Source: Lachnospiraceae bacterium
GTDB taxonomy: Bacteria; Bacillota; Clostridia; Lachnospirales; Lachnospiraceae
Reading direction: 5' to 3'
Assembly (NCBI GenBank): GCA_014804245.1
Contig: JAAVAE010000018.1
Coordinates: 64,976-121,825, forward strand
Length of the DNA: 56,850 bases
Notes under the pieces: model-generated
Told to the model about the DNA's origin: nothing
Database searches by the model: none
Seen by the model: the letters and a program-made list of their open reading frames with translations, nothing else
Position numbers and translations under genes: made by a program
Part shown: positions 24,737 to 33,327 of the stretch, in pieces
Numbering within the stretch: position 1 is the stretch's first letter
How the letters are laid out: each line of letters opens with the position of its first letter

Positions 24737-25231
24737 ATGAAAGATATTATAGCAAAATATAGAGGAAATTATATTGCGGAGATGCGTAAAGATGTAGGGC
24801 ATGCGCCTCTTATGGTAATAAGTTGTGGAGTTATTATCGAAAACGATAAAGGGGAAATATTACTCCAAAAGCGACGTGATAATGGACTTTGGGCACTCAT
24901 TGGTGGTTCTATGGAGATTGGTGAGAAATTTATAGAAGTGGTAAAAAGAGAGGCATTTGAAGAAGCCGGAATTGAAATAGAAGAACTGACATTATTCGGT
25001 ATTTATTCGGGGGAAGATGGAATTATCACTTATCCAAATGGAGATATTTGCTACGGGACAGGTATCATTTTTAAGACAAATGTGTATAATGGGGAAATAC
25101 AAAATAATACAGAAGAAGCACTGGAACATAGATTTTTTAATAAAACACATCTACCTGATAATATTAATAAATATGATGAACGGGTAATTATTGATTGGAC
25201 AAAAGATTTACAACAAGTAATTGTTGATTGA
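24737..25231 (+). CDS. Nudix hydrolase
   Basis: A 164-residue Nudix protein. The Nudix box spans about 59-81: GGSMEIGEKFIEVVKREAFE, then EAGIEI, matching GX5EX7REUXEEXGU completely, so metal binding and pyrophosphate hydrolysis are expected. Substrate (a nucleoside diphosphate linked to X) cannot be told. Start at 24737 fits the usual N-terminal MKDIIAKYRGNYIAEMRKDVG; an in-frame ATG at 24725 sits one base after the AAGGAA motif and is less likely. AT-rich, like the remnants around it. Confidence 0.88.
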   Translation: MKDIIAKYRGNYIAEMRKDVGHAPLMVISCGVIIENDKGEILLQKRRDNGLWALIGGSMEIGEKFIEVVKREAFEEAGIEIEELTLFGIYSGEDGIITYPNGDICYGTGIIFKTNVYNGEIQNNTEEALEHRFFNKTHLPDNINKYDERVIIDWTKDLQQVIVD

Positions 25232-25236
25232 CTACA

Positions 25237-25259
25237 TTCCCCACAGATGCTGTGGGGAA
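25237..25259. terminator. Hairpin between Nudix and the 79-residue minus-strand gene
   Basis: TTCCCCACAG and CTGTGGGGAA form a perfect 10-bp stem with a 3-base loop between convergent genes. It has no T-tract of note, so termination is probable rather than certain. Confidence 0.5.
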
Positions 25260-25279
25260 AGTTGCATTAATTGATATTT

Positions 25280-25519
25280 TTACCATAAATCCAGAGAATC
25301 TTCAGCATCTATCCACATCTGCATATTGCCCTCAAGATAAAGACGGGCATATTCCAGTGGCTCATCAATAGCAAGAGCATTTAAGGCACATTCCGAGCAG
25401 GGAGTAGTCTTTAGCTCTTTCGCTGCTTCCCAACAGTCAATCCGTAAAAGACATCCGGCAGTAGTTGCTATGTCTATACTATTGTGGTGTATGTTGTATT
25501 CTGCATATATGATATTCAT
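25280..25519 (-). CDS. Small conserved-looking protein (DUF6061-like)
   Basis: A 79-residue protein with a good ribosome binding site (GAAAGGAC) before the minus-strand ATG. It begins MNIIYAEYNIHHNSIDIATTAG and ends in EPLEYARLYLEGNMQMWID. The layout (short beta start, ID central motif, then EPLxYAxLxLxG) resembles the small DUF6061 family of Clostridia, but this is from memory of the pattern. Three cysteines (CLL, CWE, CSEC) are unusual for it. No function is known. Confidence 0.6.
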   Translation of the reverse strand: MNIIYAEYNIHHNSIDIATTAGCLLRIDCWEAAKELKTTPCSECALNALAIDEPLEYARLYLEGNMQMWIDAEDSLDLW

Positions 25520-26002
25520 CTTATTTGTCCTTTCTCAAAATATTGTGAAAGCATTTCAATCAGTTCTTTCCGCCCAATTTATTCTGTGCTATAATTTATT
25601 ACAGGTTTTTTCCCCTTATTTTTGCCCTTATGAGAGTTCGTAACATGAGGGAAAAGGATATAACACAAGGGGAAGTCTGGGGCAAACTCACTTGCTATAA
25701 ATTTAGTGTTTTCAAGGGGTTGCAGACCTTTTGAAGATAAGATATAACAGTTAATAAATGCTATAAAAAGTGTCTTATCAGAATTCCGGTTTATGGAGTA
25801 ACACGATTGATAATCCGGGGAAAAGATTTATAAAAATTCGCCAGCCTCGAATTTGGATGCATCGGGAACACAAAAGCAAATTGGGACAATATTAAAAGTA
25901 TTTTAATTAGCTTACACAACCCGCATGGGTTGTGTTATAATTTTTTTGTATTCTTTCAACTAAAATCAGAAGAGTTTGTAAAGTCAAAGACGAGAGGGGA
26001 AA
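25520..26002. other. 483-bp region with a possible decayed gene and a hairpin
   Basis: AT-rich. Contains the MATE-like remnant listed separately, a stretch without clear signals (25740-25910), and a hairpin CACAACCC/GGGTTGTG (about 25916-25935) followed by TTATAATTTTTTT. That hairpin could be a terminator, or TATAAT could be the -10 of the next gene. No intact open frame was seen. Confidence 0.4.
25645..25734 (+). pseudogene. Possible N-terminal remnant of a MATE-type transporter
   Basis: Twenty-nine codons from ATG 25645 read MREKDITQGEVWGKL and continue to a stop. The phrase DITQGxxWxxL is how many MATE-family efflux proteins of Clostridia begin, but the following membrane helix is lost. 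The match is short, so this is tentative. Confidence 0.3.
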
Positions 26003-26995
26003 ATGAACAAAGGAAAACAAAGAATTGGAATATGTTTTATGACTGCAATAATGCTTGTTGCTGTCTCTATATCAATCCTTAAACTGGATGTACGGGCAGG
26101 ATTTGGCGATTTTAATGATTATAGTGATTCCGGCAGTGATTACAGTAGTGATTACAGCAGCGACAGTAGCGATTGGGATAGTGATTGGGACAGTGAATGG
26201 GAGGTTGATGTTCATGGGGACGGATTTACTGTCAGCACGCATCATAATGGTAATGTGGGCACGATTTTTATTGTTTCGGAAGTTATTTTCTTTGTGTTTG
26301 GAATTTTGATGATTTTTATACGGATTTTGGCTGTGAAGAACAGACCCCGGCAGTCGTCCACTGTGGGCAGATCCCAAAAGACCTTGCCGGATCGTACGGA
26401 TGAAATCAGCAGAATCATTCAGGAAAGAGACACATTTTTTACAGCGCCGGATTTTCTTTCTTTTGCAAGGCAGGTATACATGGATATTCAGTCTGCTTGG
26501 GAGAAGCGTGACCTTGGTCCTGTAAGAGGCGTGCTGCATCAGAATCTATACCAGCAGACGAACCGCCAGATTCAAGAAAAGATTGAGGATGGCATTGTAA
26601 ATCATCTTGAAAGAATCAGCATCAACACAGCATACCTAACCTCCTACAGAAGGGATAGAGAGTACGAATATCTTACGACTTACCTGGCTGCGAGCATGAT
26701 CGATTATCAGGTCAAGGAAGCTACCGGGGAGATCATCTTAGGTGATAAGACGACCAGATGGAATCTACAGTATAAGATGACCTTTATGCGCTCTGCGGAT
26801 GCTAAGACCAGAAGCGCTAAAGAAGCAGACCGAGGCTTTGTATGCCCTAACTGCGGCGCACCGCTTAAAGGCACGTCCTTTGGAGAATGCGAATACTGCG
26901 GAAGCGTTGTCACAACAGGCGCATATGACTGGGTATTATCCAGCTTTGGCGTGGTAAAAAATGACACGGTTGATGAAGGAATCAAAGTGAATTAA
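26003..26995 (+). CDS. Tim44-like domain membrane protein with zinc ribbon
   Basis: A 330-residue protein. A signal/anchor lies at about 8-28, then a Ser/Asp/Tyr low-complexity stretch (about 38-66; SDYSSDYSSDSSDWDSDWDS-type), a second membrane span near 90-112, and a Tim44/MBA1-like domain (about 130-260; ERDTFFTAPDFLSFARQVYMD, AWEKRDLGPVR, YLTTYLAASMIDYQV). The C-terminal end is a zinc ribbon with two CxxC pairs (CPNC, CEYC). Proteins of this layout are widespread in Firmicutes, and their role is unknown. The Asp-rich repeats could bind calcium, which is only a suggestion. AGAGGGGA precedes the ATG. Confidence 0.75.
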   Translation: MNKGKQRIGICFMTAIMLVAVSISILKLDVRAGFGDFNDYSDSGSDYSSDYSSDSSDWDSDWDSEWEVDVHGDGFTVSTHHNGNVGTIFIVSEVIFFVFGILMIFIRILAVKNRPRQSSTVGRSQKTLPDRTDEISRIIQERDTFFTAPDFLSFARQVYMDIQSAWEKRDLGPVRGVLHQNLYQQTNRQIQEKIEDGIVNHLERISINTAYLTSYRRDREYEYLTTYLAASMIDYQVKEATGEIILGDKTTRWNLQYKMTFMRSADAKTRSAKEADRGFVCPNCGAPLKGTSFGECEYCGSVVTTGAYDWVLSSFGVVKNDTVDEGIKVN

Positions 26996-27022
26996 GGAAT
27001 ATACAAAGAAGGGGTGTAGAAC

Positions 27023-28162
27023 TTACCCCTTCTTAATTTGAAATGTGTCTTCGAGAAGCAGCCAGTTGGGGCGGAAAAATCGCATAATCTGCCAATAGCC
27101 CATACCGCGCAGGGAGTAGATTGGCAGGAGCGAAAATTTTTCACGATAACTCCTCACGTCCTCGAACCATACTTCATGAAGCAGTCCATCCTTCTCATAT
27201 TGAAAATGAGGGGACATGGCGGTTTCGTCGAATTGAATGGCGACGCCTGCGTCTATGGCAATCTGAACAGCTTCCAGATTACCGATGGTCCGTGCCTTGG
27301 AGGTACCCCTTACATAAGGCAGGGTCCAATCATAGCCATAGTTGGGAATGCCAAGATCGATTTTGGATGGATCAATGCGGGTGGCGGCATAATCGACGAC
27401 TTCCCGGACTTTATTGATGGGCGCGACAGCCATGGGCGGCCCGTAGGTATAACCCCACTCGTACGTCATAAGCAATACACTGTCTGCCGCCTCGCCGAGC
27501 AGCCTATAATCCTTTCCGGCATAGAGCAGCCCGCTCTGCGTATCTGAAGTTTTAGGGGCAAGGGCGACTGATACGTGATATCCATAGGGAGCAAGATAAT
27601 CTCTAGTATCTGCCACAAAGTCGGCGAAAGGAATCCGGTCTTCGGGCAGAATGTATTCAAAGTCGATATCGACTCCCTGAAATCCTTTTTCTGAAAGGGT
27701 GGAAAGAAGATTGGAGAGGAGATTGCTTTTCACTTCTTCGCTGTTTACCAGGGTGGAAATCAGAAAATTGTTAAAATTGCCGTCGGGTCCGAAGGGAGTG
27801 AGGGTAAGGAACGGACGTACACCTTCCATAAGGGCAGAACGAATCATAAATGTGTCGTCAACTTCTGGAGGAACCAGTTCCCCTTCGGTCGTAAAGCCAT
27901 AAGAAAATACAGACAGCGAAGTGAGGTATGGCAGAGTATCGTCAAGGACGTCCTGTCTGATAAAGGGATAAGCATACCCGTTGACATAAGCTGAATATGA
28001 ACGGGATGAGGTGTTTCCTACAGATAAAAGTAATGCCTGACCGATGGCAAGCGCATAAGGATAGAACAGCTGATTATTAAATATAATGGATGCTGCCGAA
28101 ATTCCAAAATTGTCCGCTATGGAATCTACGGTATCACCCTCTTTTACCACATATATTTCCAT
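27023..28162 (-). CDS. LysM plus GH18 peptidoglycan hydrolase (YaaH/SleL-like)
   Basis: A 379-residue protein. Residues 1-45 are one LysM repeat (EIYVVKEGDTVDSIADNFGI, then NN and a short strand). Residues about 55-375 are a glycoside hydrolase 18 barrel with the catalytic GVDIDFEY (DxDxE, Glu near residue 144). This layout is that of spore cortex-lytic N-acetylglucosaminidases such as YaaH/SleL, implying a spore former or its descendant. No signal peptide is present, as usual for the family. The start at 28162 is preferred because AGGA lies seven bases upstream and LysM begins directly; an in-frame ATG at 28198 has no such site. Confidence 0.88.
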   Translation of the reverse strand: MEIYVVKEGDTVDSIADNFGISAASIIFNNQLFYPYALAIGQALLLSVGNTSSRSYSAYVNGYAYPFIRQDVLDDTLPYLTSLSVFSYGFTTEGELVPPEVDDTFMIRSALMEGVRPFLTLTPFGPDGNFNNFLISTLVNSEEVKSNLLSNLLSTLSEKGFQGVDIDFEYILPEDRIPFADFVADTRDYLAPYGYHVSVALAPKTSDTQSGLLYAGKDYRLLGEAADSVLLMTYEWGYTYGPPMAVAPINKVREVVDYAATRIDPSKIDLGIPNYGYDWTLPYVRGTSKARTIGNLEAVQIAIDAGVAIQFDETAMSPHFQYEKDGLLHEVWFEDVRSYREKFSLLPIYSLRGMGYWQIMRFFRPNWLLLEDTFQIKKG

Positions 28163-28251
28163 ATAAAATCCTACTGCATTTTTATTTATTATATGCAAAA
28201 AATAATTATTTGATTTTGGCTGTTACAGAGCCGGGGCAGCACATGTTGCGG

Positions 28252-28280
28252 TTGCATAATATGCAAAAAAAATTTATAAT
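28252..28280 (+). promoter_or_regulatory. Promoter of the GGDEF gene with palindrome over the -35
   Basis: TTGCAT (28252-28257), a 17-base spacer and TATAAT (28275-28280). The perfect odd palindrome TTGCATAATATGCAA (28252-28266) covers the -35, so a repressor could block it. The binding protein is unknown. Confidence 0.55.
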
Positions 28281-28360
28281 AAAATTAATGGCAGAACGCA
28301 GGAATAACAAGCCGCTTATGACAGCAAGCGAAACGATAGAAAGTTTGCGAGGTATGACAT

Positions 28361-29284
28361 ATGGAAAAAATTGAATATGAAGAGCGCATCAAAGAACTTG
28401 AGAATCAGGTCAAACGAATGAAGGAACGTTACCAGATATTGGAGGAGACGACCTCAGCGTTGCTTTTTGAATATAAACCAAGTAAAGACGTGATGATATT
28501 CAATTATAATTTTCCTGACAATAAAAGCAGAAATGTAATTGAAAACTACCATAAATATGTAAAGGTCTCTCCGTTGGTACATCCGGATCATTTGAAAAAG
28601 TTTATGGATGCACTGGATGAAGCGTCAACTATACCGATGCGCGGAGAAATTGAATATCTGAGTAAGGTTTCAAGCGAGGAGTTCCAATGGCACAAGACTT
28701 ACTATTCCAGCGTTGCAAATAAAGAGGGAGAAGTCTCAAGTGTGTTTGGCAGAATTCAGAATATACATGAGACTGCGTCTGAAATGCACGAAATGTTGCA
28801 CAGGGTTGAGACAGATTTTCTGACAGGACTGTATAATAAGAAAGCGGCAACGGATAAAATAACTAAATGGCTTAAAGATAACCCCACCGGAGAGGCGGAA
28901 ATGATCATGCTTGATCTGGATGATTTTAAGGGAATCAATGATGCTTACGGTCATGCATTTGGAGATGAAATATTAAAAGAAACAGCACGAATAATAGAAG
29001 CGAGTTTTTCGGAGGATGATATTCTTTCCCGTTTTGGAGGGGATGAATTCATTATATTTGTGAAGAATAAACCGCTTAGAAGCGCAGAACGCATGGTGGA
29101 TCATCTGATGCAGACGCTGACAAAGGAAATAACCAGCATGGAGCAGCCTTTGCAATGTAGTGTGGGGATAGCCATGCGGGCATTAAAATATGATGATTAT
29201 GAAGCATTGTTCAACCGGGCGGATAACGCTATGTACATGGCAAAGCAGGCAGGAAAAAATTGTTATTTTGTAGACAGGAGATAG
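28361..29284 (+). CDS. Diguanylate cyclase (GGDEF domain)
   Basis: A 307-residue cytoplasmic protein. A coiled coil (about 1-25) precedes a PAS-like sensor (about 28-130; EEFQWHKTYYSSV), then a GGDEF domain (about 145-305) with DFLTGLYNKKA, LDLDDFKGINDAYGHAFGDE, the active site RFGGDEF, and ADNAMYMAKQAGKN. The full motif predicts synthesis of cyclic di-GMP from two GTP. The HD-GYP protein at 44861-45931 could be the opposing phosphodiesterase. A GCGAGG motif precedes the start. It is transcribed alone from the promoter at 28252. Confidence 0.9.
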   Translation: MEKIEYEERIKELENQVKRMKERYQILEETTSALLFEYKPSKDVMIFNYNFPDNKSRNVIENYHKYVKVSPLVHPDHLKKFMDALDEASTIPMRGEIEYLSKVSSEEFQWHKTYYSSVANKEGEVSSVFGRIQNIHETASEMHEMLHRVETDFLTGLYNKKAATDKITKWLKDNPTGEAEMIMLDLDDFKGINDAYGHAFGDEILKETARIIEASFSEDDILSRFGGDEFIIFVKNKPLRSAERMVDHLMQTLTKEITSMEQPLQCSVGIAMRALKYDDYEALFNRADNAMYMAKQAGKNCYFVDRR

Positions 29285-29381
29285 CAGAGACGGATGTCTG
29301 GATTACACTATGCACTGTGCTGCAAGGCATTGGTGTTGCGTGAAAAATAATGCTGCATGTAAGCAGCGGAATGGAGAGAGT

Positions 29382-30608
29382 ATGGATTATAAACAGGCGC
29401 TTGAAAAGCTCACTGCAGCAGGGCAGGAGCATGCAATGCAGTACTACGAGGAGTTGACGAAGGAGCAGCAGGAACTTCTGCTTGCCCAGATTGATGCTAC
29501 AGATTTTTCTGTCATTTCCTCCTTAAAGGACAGAAAGGAAGAAAATGTCAGAGGCATGATTACCCCGTTAGCAGCAATGCAGAGGGCTCAGATCTGTGAA
29601 AGAGAAGAAGAATTTCATGCAATCGGACTTGACGCTGTTAAGAAAGGAAAAGTAGGCGCTGTACTCCTTGCCGGCGGTATGGGAACCAGGCTGGGGTCAG
29701 ACAACCCTAAGGGAATGTACAATATCGGGCTGACCAAAGAGGTATATATTTTCCAGCGGCTCATTGAAAATCTGATGGATGTCGTAAAGGAAGCAGATGC
29801 ATGGGTTCCGCTTTATGTGATGACCAGTGATAAGAACCATGAGGCAACTGTTGGATTCCTTAGAGAACATGATTTCTTTGGATACCGGGAAGAGTATGTC
29901 ACCTTTTTTATGCAGGAGATGGCGCCGGCATGTGATTATCAGGGGAAGGTCTATCTGGAAGAAAAATGGAAGATTTCCACATCCCCCAATGGAAATGGCG
30001 GCTGGTATTCCTCCATGTATAAGTGGGGCGTCGCAAAGAAGGCAATGGAAGATGGCGTGGAATGGCTGAACGTTTTTGCCGTGGACAATGTACTGCAGCG
30101 GATAGCCGATCCTTGTTTCGTCGGAGCAGTGATTTCCAATCAGTGTGCGGCAGGAGCCAAGGTGGTGCGCAAGTGTGCTCCGGATGAGAAGATAGGCGTA
30201 ATGTGTTTAGAAGACGGAAGACCTTCTATCGTGGAATATTATGAACTGACGGAAGAACTGATGAATGCGAAGGATGAAAACGGAGATCCTGCATACTATT
30301 TCGGCGTGATTCTGAATTATTTATTCCGCGTAGCAGATCTTGAAAAGATTCGTGAAAAGAATCTGCCGCTTCATATTGTGGAAAAGAAAATTCCATATCT
30401 GGATGCTGAGGGCAGAAAAGTAAAACCGGAAGCGCCCAACGGATATAAATTTGAACAGCTTGTGCTGGATATGATTTATGAACTGGACAGCTGTCTTCCT
30501 TTTGAGGTTGTGAGAAATAAGGAGTTTGCACCCATTAAAAATGCAACAGGGATAGATTCTGTGGAGAGTGCAAGAGAACTTTGCAAAGAAAATGGTATAG
30601 AATTGTGA
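29382..30608 (+). CDS. UDP-sugar pyrophosphorylase of the eukaryotic-type UDPGP/AGX family
   Basis: A 408-residue nucleotidyltransferase. The nucleotide loop LLAGGMGTRLGSDNPKGMYNIGL and SPNGNGGWYSSM are hallmarks of the UDPGP type 1 family (UDP-N-acetylhexosamine or UDP-glucose pyrophosphorylases), not the shorter bacterial GalU. It makes a UDP-sugar from UTP and a sugar 1-phosphate; which hexose cannot be fixed from sequence. GGAGAG lies a few bases before ATG 29382. galE follows 150 bases later, so the two may cooperate to supply UDP-Gal or UDP-GalNAc for the glycan operon. Confidence 0.85.
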   Translation: MDYKQALEKLTAAGQEHAMQYYEELTKEQQELLLAQIDATDFSVISSLKDRKEENVRGMITPLAAMQRAQICEREEEFHAIGLDAVKKGKVGAVLLAGGMGTRLGSDNPKGMYNIGLTKEVYIFQRLIENLMDVVKEADAWVPLYVMTSDKNHEATVGFLREHDFFGYREEYVTFFMQEMAPACDYQGKVYLEEKWKISTSPNGNGGWYSSMYKWGVAKKAMEDGVEWLNVFAVDNVLQRIADPCFVGAVISNQCAAGAKVVRKCAPDEKIGVMCLEDGRPSIVEYYELTEELMNAKDENGDPAYYFGVILNYLFRVADLEKIREKNLPLHIVEKKIPYLDAEGRKVKPEAPNGYKFEQLVLDMIYELDSCLPFEVVRNKEFAPIKNATGIDSVESARELCKENGIEL

Positions 30609-30676
30609 TGATGAACTGCCAAGGATAAGAAGAGACACGATTTAACATTTTGACTGTTTTGAATAACATTCGCATC

Positions 30677-30706
30677 TTGTCTGTCATGCCCATATGCGTA
30701 TACAAT
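30677..30706 (+). promoter_or_regulatory. Possible galE promoter
   Basis: TTGTCT (30677-30682), an 18-base spacer and TACAAT (30701-30706) precede galE. Both boxes are one or two bases from consensus. Confidence 0.4.
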
Positions 30707-30758
30707 AAGTGCAGGATGAAACATGGAAAATTCAAGGGATTTTGAAGGAGGAAATAAG

Positions 30759-31775
30759 ATGGCAGTACTGGTTACAGGCGGTGCAGGCTATATTGGCAGC
30801 CATACCGTGGTAGAATTACAAAATGCAGGGTATGATGTGGTAGTAGTGGATAATTTGAGTAATTCCAGCGAAAAGAGTTTACAGCGGGTTGAAAAGCTTA
30901 CCGGCAGACCGGTTCCTTTTTACAAAGCAGATATTCTTGACAGGGAAGCTTTGAATGCCATATTTGAGAAGGAAAAGATTGATTCCTGTATACATTTTGC
31001 AGGGTTAAAGGCAGTTGGCGAATCGGTACAAAAGCCATGGGAATATTATGAAAACAATATTGCTGGTACGCTGACGCTGGTGGACGTTATGAGGACGCAT
31101 GGAGTAAAGAATATTATCTTTTCCTCTTCCGCGACTGTTTATGGCGATCCCGCCATCATTCCGATTACTGAAGATTGCCCGAAAGGACAGTGCACCAATC
31201 CTTACGGATGGACCAAGTCCATGCTGGAACAGATCTTGATGGATATACAGAAGGCGGATCCTGAATGGAATGTTATTCTTCTCCGCTACTTTAATCCCAT
31301 CGGTGCACATAAGAGCGGAACCATCGGGGAAAATCCCAATGGCATTCCCAACAATCTGATGCCCTATATCACACAGGTTGCAGTTGGAAAGCTGAAAGAG
31401 TTAGGTGTATTTGGCAACGATTATGATACTCCGGACGGAACCGGTGTCAGGGATTATATTCATGTAGTGGACTTAGCGGTAGGGCATGTGAAGGCGCTTA
31501 AGAAGATTGAAGAAAAAGCAGGTCTTTGCATTTACAACCTGGGAACAGGTACCGGATACAGCGTTTTGGATATTGTAAAGAATTTTGAGGACGCTACCGG
31601 AGTTAAGATTCCTTATGTGATTAAGGACAGACGTCCGGGAGATATTGCCACATGTTATTCTGATGCATCTAAGGCAAAGAAAGAACTGGGATGGGAAGCA
31701 CAGTACGGCATTAAGGAGATGTGTGCAGACTCATGGAGATGGCAGAGTAATAACCCTAATGGATATGACGATTAA
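30759..31775 (+). CDS. galE: UDP-glucose 4-epimerase
   Basis: A 338-residue short-chain dehydrogenase. The NAD-binding [16 protein letters not shown], the phrase [11 protein letters not shown] and the catalytic YGWTKSMLE (Tyr-x3-Lys) are complete, as are [11 protein letters not shown] and [13 protein letters not shown]. It interconverts UDP-glucose and UDP-galactose, or the N-acetyl forms in some members. Start at 30759 has GAAGGAGG about seven bases upstream; an in-frame ATG at 30723 lacks one. A terminator follows at 31787. The enzyme links central sugar metabolism to glycan synthesis. Confidence 0.95.
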   Translation: MAVLVTGGAGYIGSHTVVELQNAGYDVVVVDNLSNSSEKSLQRVEKLTGRPVPFYKADILDREALNAIFEKEKIDSCIHFAGLKAVGESVQKPWEYYENNIAGTLTLVDVMRTHGVKNIIFSSSATVYGDPAIIPITEDCPKGQCTNPYGWTKSMLEQILMDIQKADPEWNVILLRYFNPIGAHKSGTIGENPNGIPNNLMPYITQVAVGKLKELGVFGNDYDTPDGTGVRDYIHVVDLAVGHVKALKKIEEKAGLCIYNLGTGTGYSVLDIVKNFEDATGVKIPYVIKDRRPGDIATCYSDASKAKKELGWEAQYGIKEMCADSWRWQSNNPNGYDD

Positions 31776-31786
31776 GTAAAAGCAGA

Positions 31787-31812
31787 GGATGCCGCAAATA
31801 ACGGCATCCTTT
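31787..31812 (+). terminator. Terminator after galE
   Basis: GGATGCCG (31787-31794) and CGGCATCC (31802-31809) pair perfectly around a 7-base loop and are followed by TTT. Confidence 0.8.
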
Positions 31813-31836
31813 AACTATGGTGCGAAAATTAGTTTT

Positions 31837-32568
31837 TCAGGCATTTACGTCCCGATGCTTTAACAAAAGTACAGCAATACAGCAAAACAGGAGAAGATAA
31901 AATAAACAGCTGATGAAAAATGGGATACTGCTCCCAGAAAGCATATCGTAGGATTTATTGGCATTCATGCCCAGCATCATAAGCGAGTATGGATAATAAA
32001 CGCCATAATCTGAGTTGGCGGCTAAAAGACCTGTGATACTGCCCATCACAGCAATGGCAATAGGGGCCGCAAAGCTTCGAAGCACCATAGAGATCAAAAG
32101 CTGCAGGGCAGCAATGACAACTCCGCCAAGCAGTCCTCTTATGGTGTAGGTAAATGTCTCTGCGGGGGGGATTCCCGGGAGGGATACCAGTTTACCGCTG
32201 ATCAGATAAAGGACATAAATCCAGAATTGGGTAAAAAGAGTGATTTTTATAATGGCCACTAATTTTCCCAGAAAAACATCTCTTACCGGAACCGGCTGTG
32301 TGAGCAGCAAGTGACGGTTTTTGTTTTGATTTTCCATTCTCCACAGGTAACTGCAATAAATAGCAATTAAAGGAGCAAAGAAGAAATTGGAATAAAACAG
32401 GGTCTCCTGGGTCCAAAGAGAAGCCCATTCTGACTGAAGTATTTCCAGATTATTTAAATAATTCTGTGTCCCCATGAGTGCAGGGATAAGGGGAGTCAGC
32501 ACAAAGGCGATCCAGATGAAGGAGCGCTTGATTTTTATTTGTTCACTTTTGATACAGGCATAAAGCAT
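31837..32568 (-). CDS. ABC-2 type permease, lantibiotic-immunity (LanG/MutG) type
   Basis: A 243-residue membrane protein with six hydrophobic spans. The start MLYACIKSEQIKIKRSFIWIAFVLTP and an internal RMENQNKNRHLLLTQPVPVRDVFLGK are typical of the small permeases of LanFEG self-protection transporters, which expel lantibiotics or bacitracin-like peptides from the membrane. It is the third gene of a minus-strand operon, four bases after a second permease, with AAAGGAGG before the start. No lantibiotic precursor or modification enzyme is nearby, so it probably protects against peptides from other bacteria. Confidence 0.82.
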   Translation of the reverse strand: MLYACIKSEQIKIKRSFIWIAFVLTPLIPALMGTQNYLNNLEILQSEWASLWTQETLFYSNFFFAPLIAIYCSYLWRMENQNKNRHLLLTQPVPVRDVFLGKLVAIIKITLFTQFWIYVLYLISGKLVSLPGIPPAETFTYTIRGLLGGVVIAALQLLISMVLRSFAAPIAIAVMGSITGLLAANSDYGVYYPYSLMMLGMNANKSYDMLSGSSIPFFISCLFYLLLFCCIAVLLLKHRDVNA

Positions 32569-32571
32569 GAT

Positions 32572-33327
32572 TTAAACCTCCTTTTTCATAAAACGGTCTC
32601 TTCCGACCAGGTAAATTAAAACTCCAAAAATCAGAAAGCCGCAAAAGATCTCCGTAGGGAAAGAAAGCGGATAGTAGGTAGAGGTACGGGTAGCTTCATC
32701 ATAAAAAACATTCACGCTGACCCCTACACAATAATATCCCCAGGGAAGTATATAGCGAATGGGAAGATTGGGAAAAAACCATGAAAAGAGTCCCACAAAG
32801 GTTCCGCCTACTCCGAAGAACAAGGGAAACAACTGATTGTCTGACAGCAAAGATAAGGATTGCTGCAGTATGATCAGGACGAGGCTTACAGCGTAAGTAG
32901 AAAACAAAAAAGTGACTATGTGATCTACAGGTATCGGCTGGCTGATCTGGTAGTAATGGCATAAAAGAGGGATGAGAGCTGTTTCTGCAAGGCAAAAAAA
33001 CAGCAGATACAGCATGCTCACTGCCAGTTTAATGTGAAAGATGCTGAGACGGGGCTGCATGGTACAAAGCATTTTCAGGGTATTTCCTTTCAATTCAATA
33101 TCGCATATCCTACTTTCTACGCAGGCTAAAATAGTAGGCAGGATTATGGCATTCATCAGGGGAAAACTCAGAAGAAGATAATAATATCCCTGCTTGTCAA
33201 TTTCTTCAAAATCCATCTGACCCATGGCCCAGAAAACCCATACAAAGGTAAATAACCATGCTCCGACAAAAAGAAGACCAATATGACGTCTCCGTATTTT
33301 TTTTAGTTCCGTCCAGAATAAACGCAT
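32572..33327 (-). CDS. ABC-2 type permease, lantibiotic-immunity (LanE/MutE) type
   Basis: A 251-residue membrane protein with six spans. The N-terminal FWTELKKIRRRHIGLLFVGAWLFTFVW, the cytoplasmic CVESRICDIELKGNTLKMLCT and the following helix pattern match LanE-type permeases. Its start overlaps the stop codon of the ATP-binding gene (TAATG on the minus strand), so translation is coupled. It would form a heteromeric channel with the permease at 31837-32568. Confidence 0.82.
   Translation of the reverse strand: MRLFWTELKKIRRRHIGLLFVGAWLFTFVWVFWAMGQMDFEEIDKQGYYYLLLSFPLMNAIILPTILACVESRICDIELKGNTLKMLCTMQPRLSIFHIKLAVSMLYLLFFCLAETALIPLLCHYYQISQPIPVDHIVTFLFSTYAVSLVLIILQQSLSLLSDNQLFPLFFGVGGTFVGLFSWFFPNLPIRYILPWGYYCVGVSVNVFYDEATRTSTYYPLSFPTEIFCGFLIFGVLIYLVGRDRFMKKEV

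Noticed and set aside
25681-25735. GGGGCAAACTC suggested a cyclic di-GMP-I (GEMM) riboswitch
   Set aside because: The second conserved half (GACGCAAAGCC-type) and the tetraloop-receptor hairpins are missing, and the bases are better explained as a decayed coding sequence.
28090-28374. Plus-strand open frame (94 codons) before the GGDEF gene
   Set aside because: It covers the divergent promoter region and the start of the GH18 gene, has no ribosome binding site, and the GGDEF gene begins in another frame with its own site.
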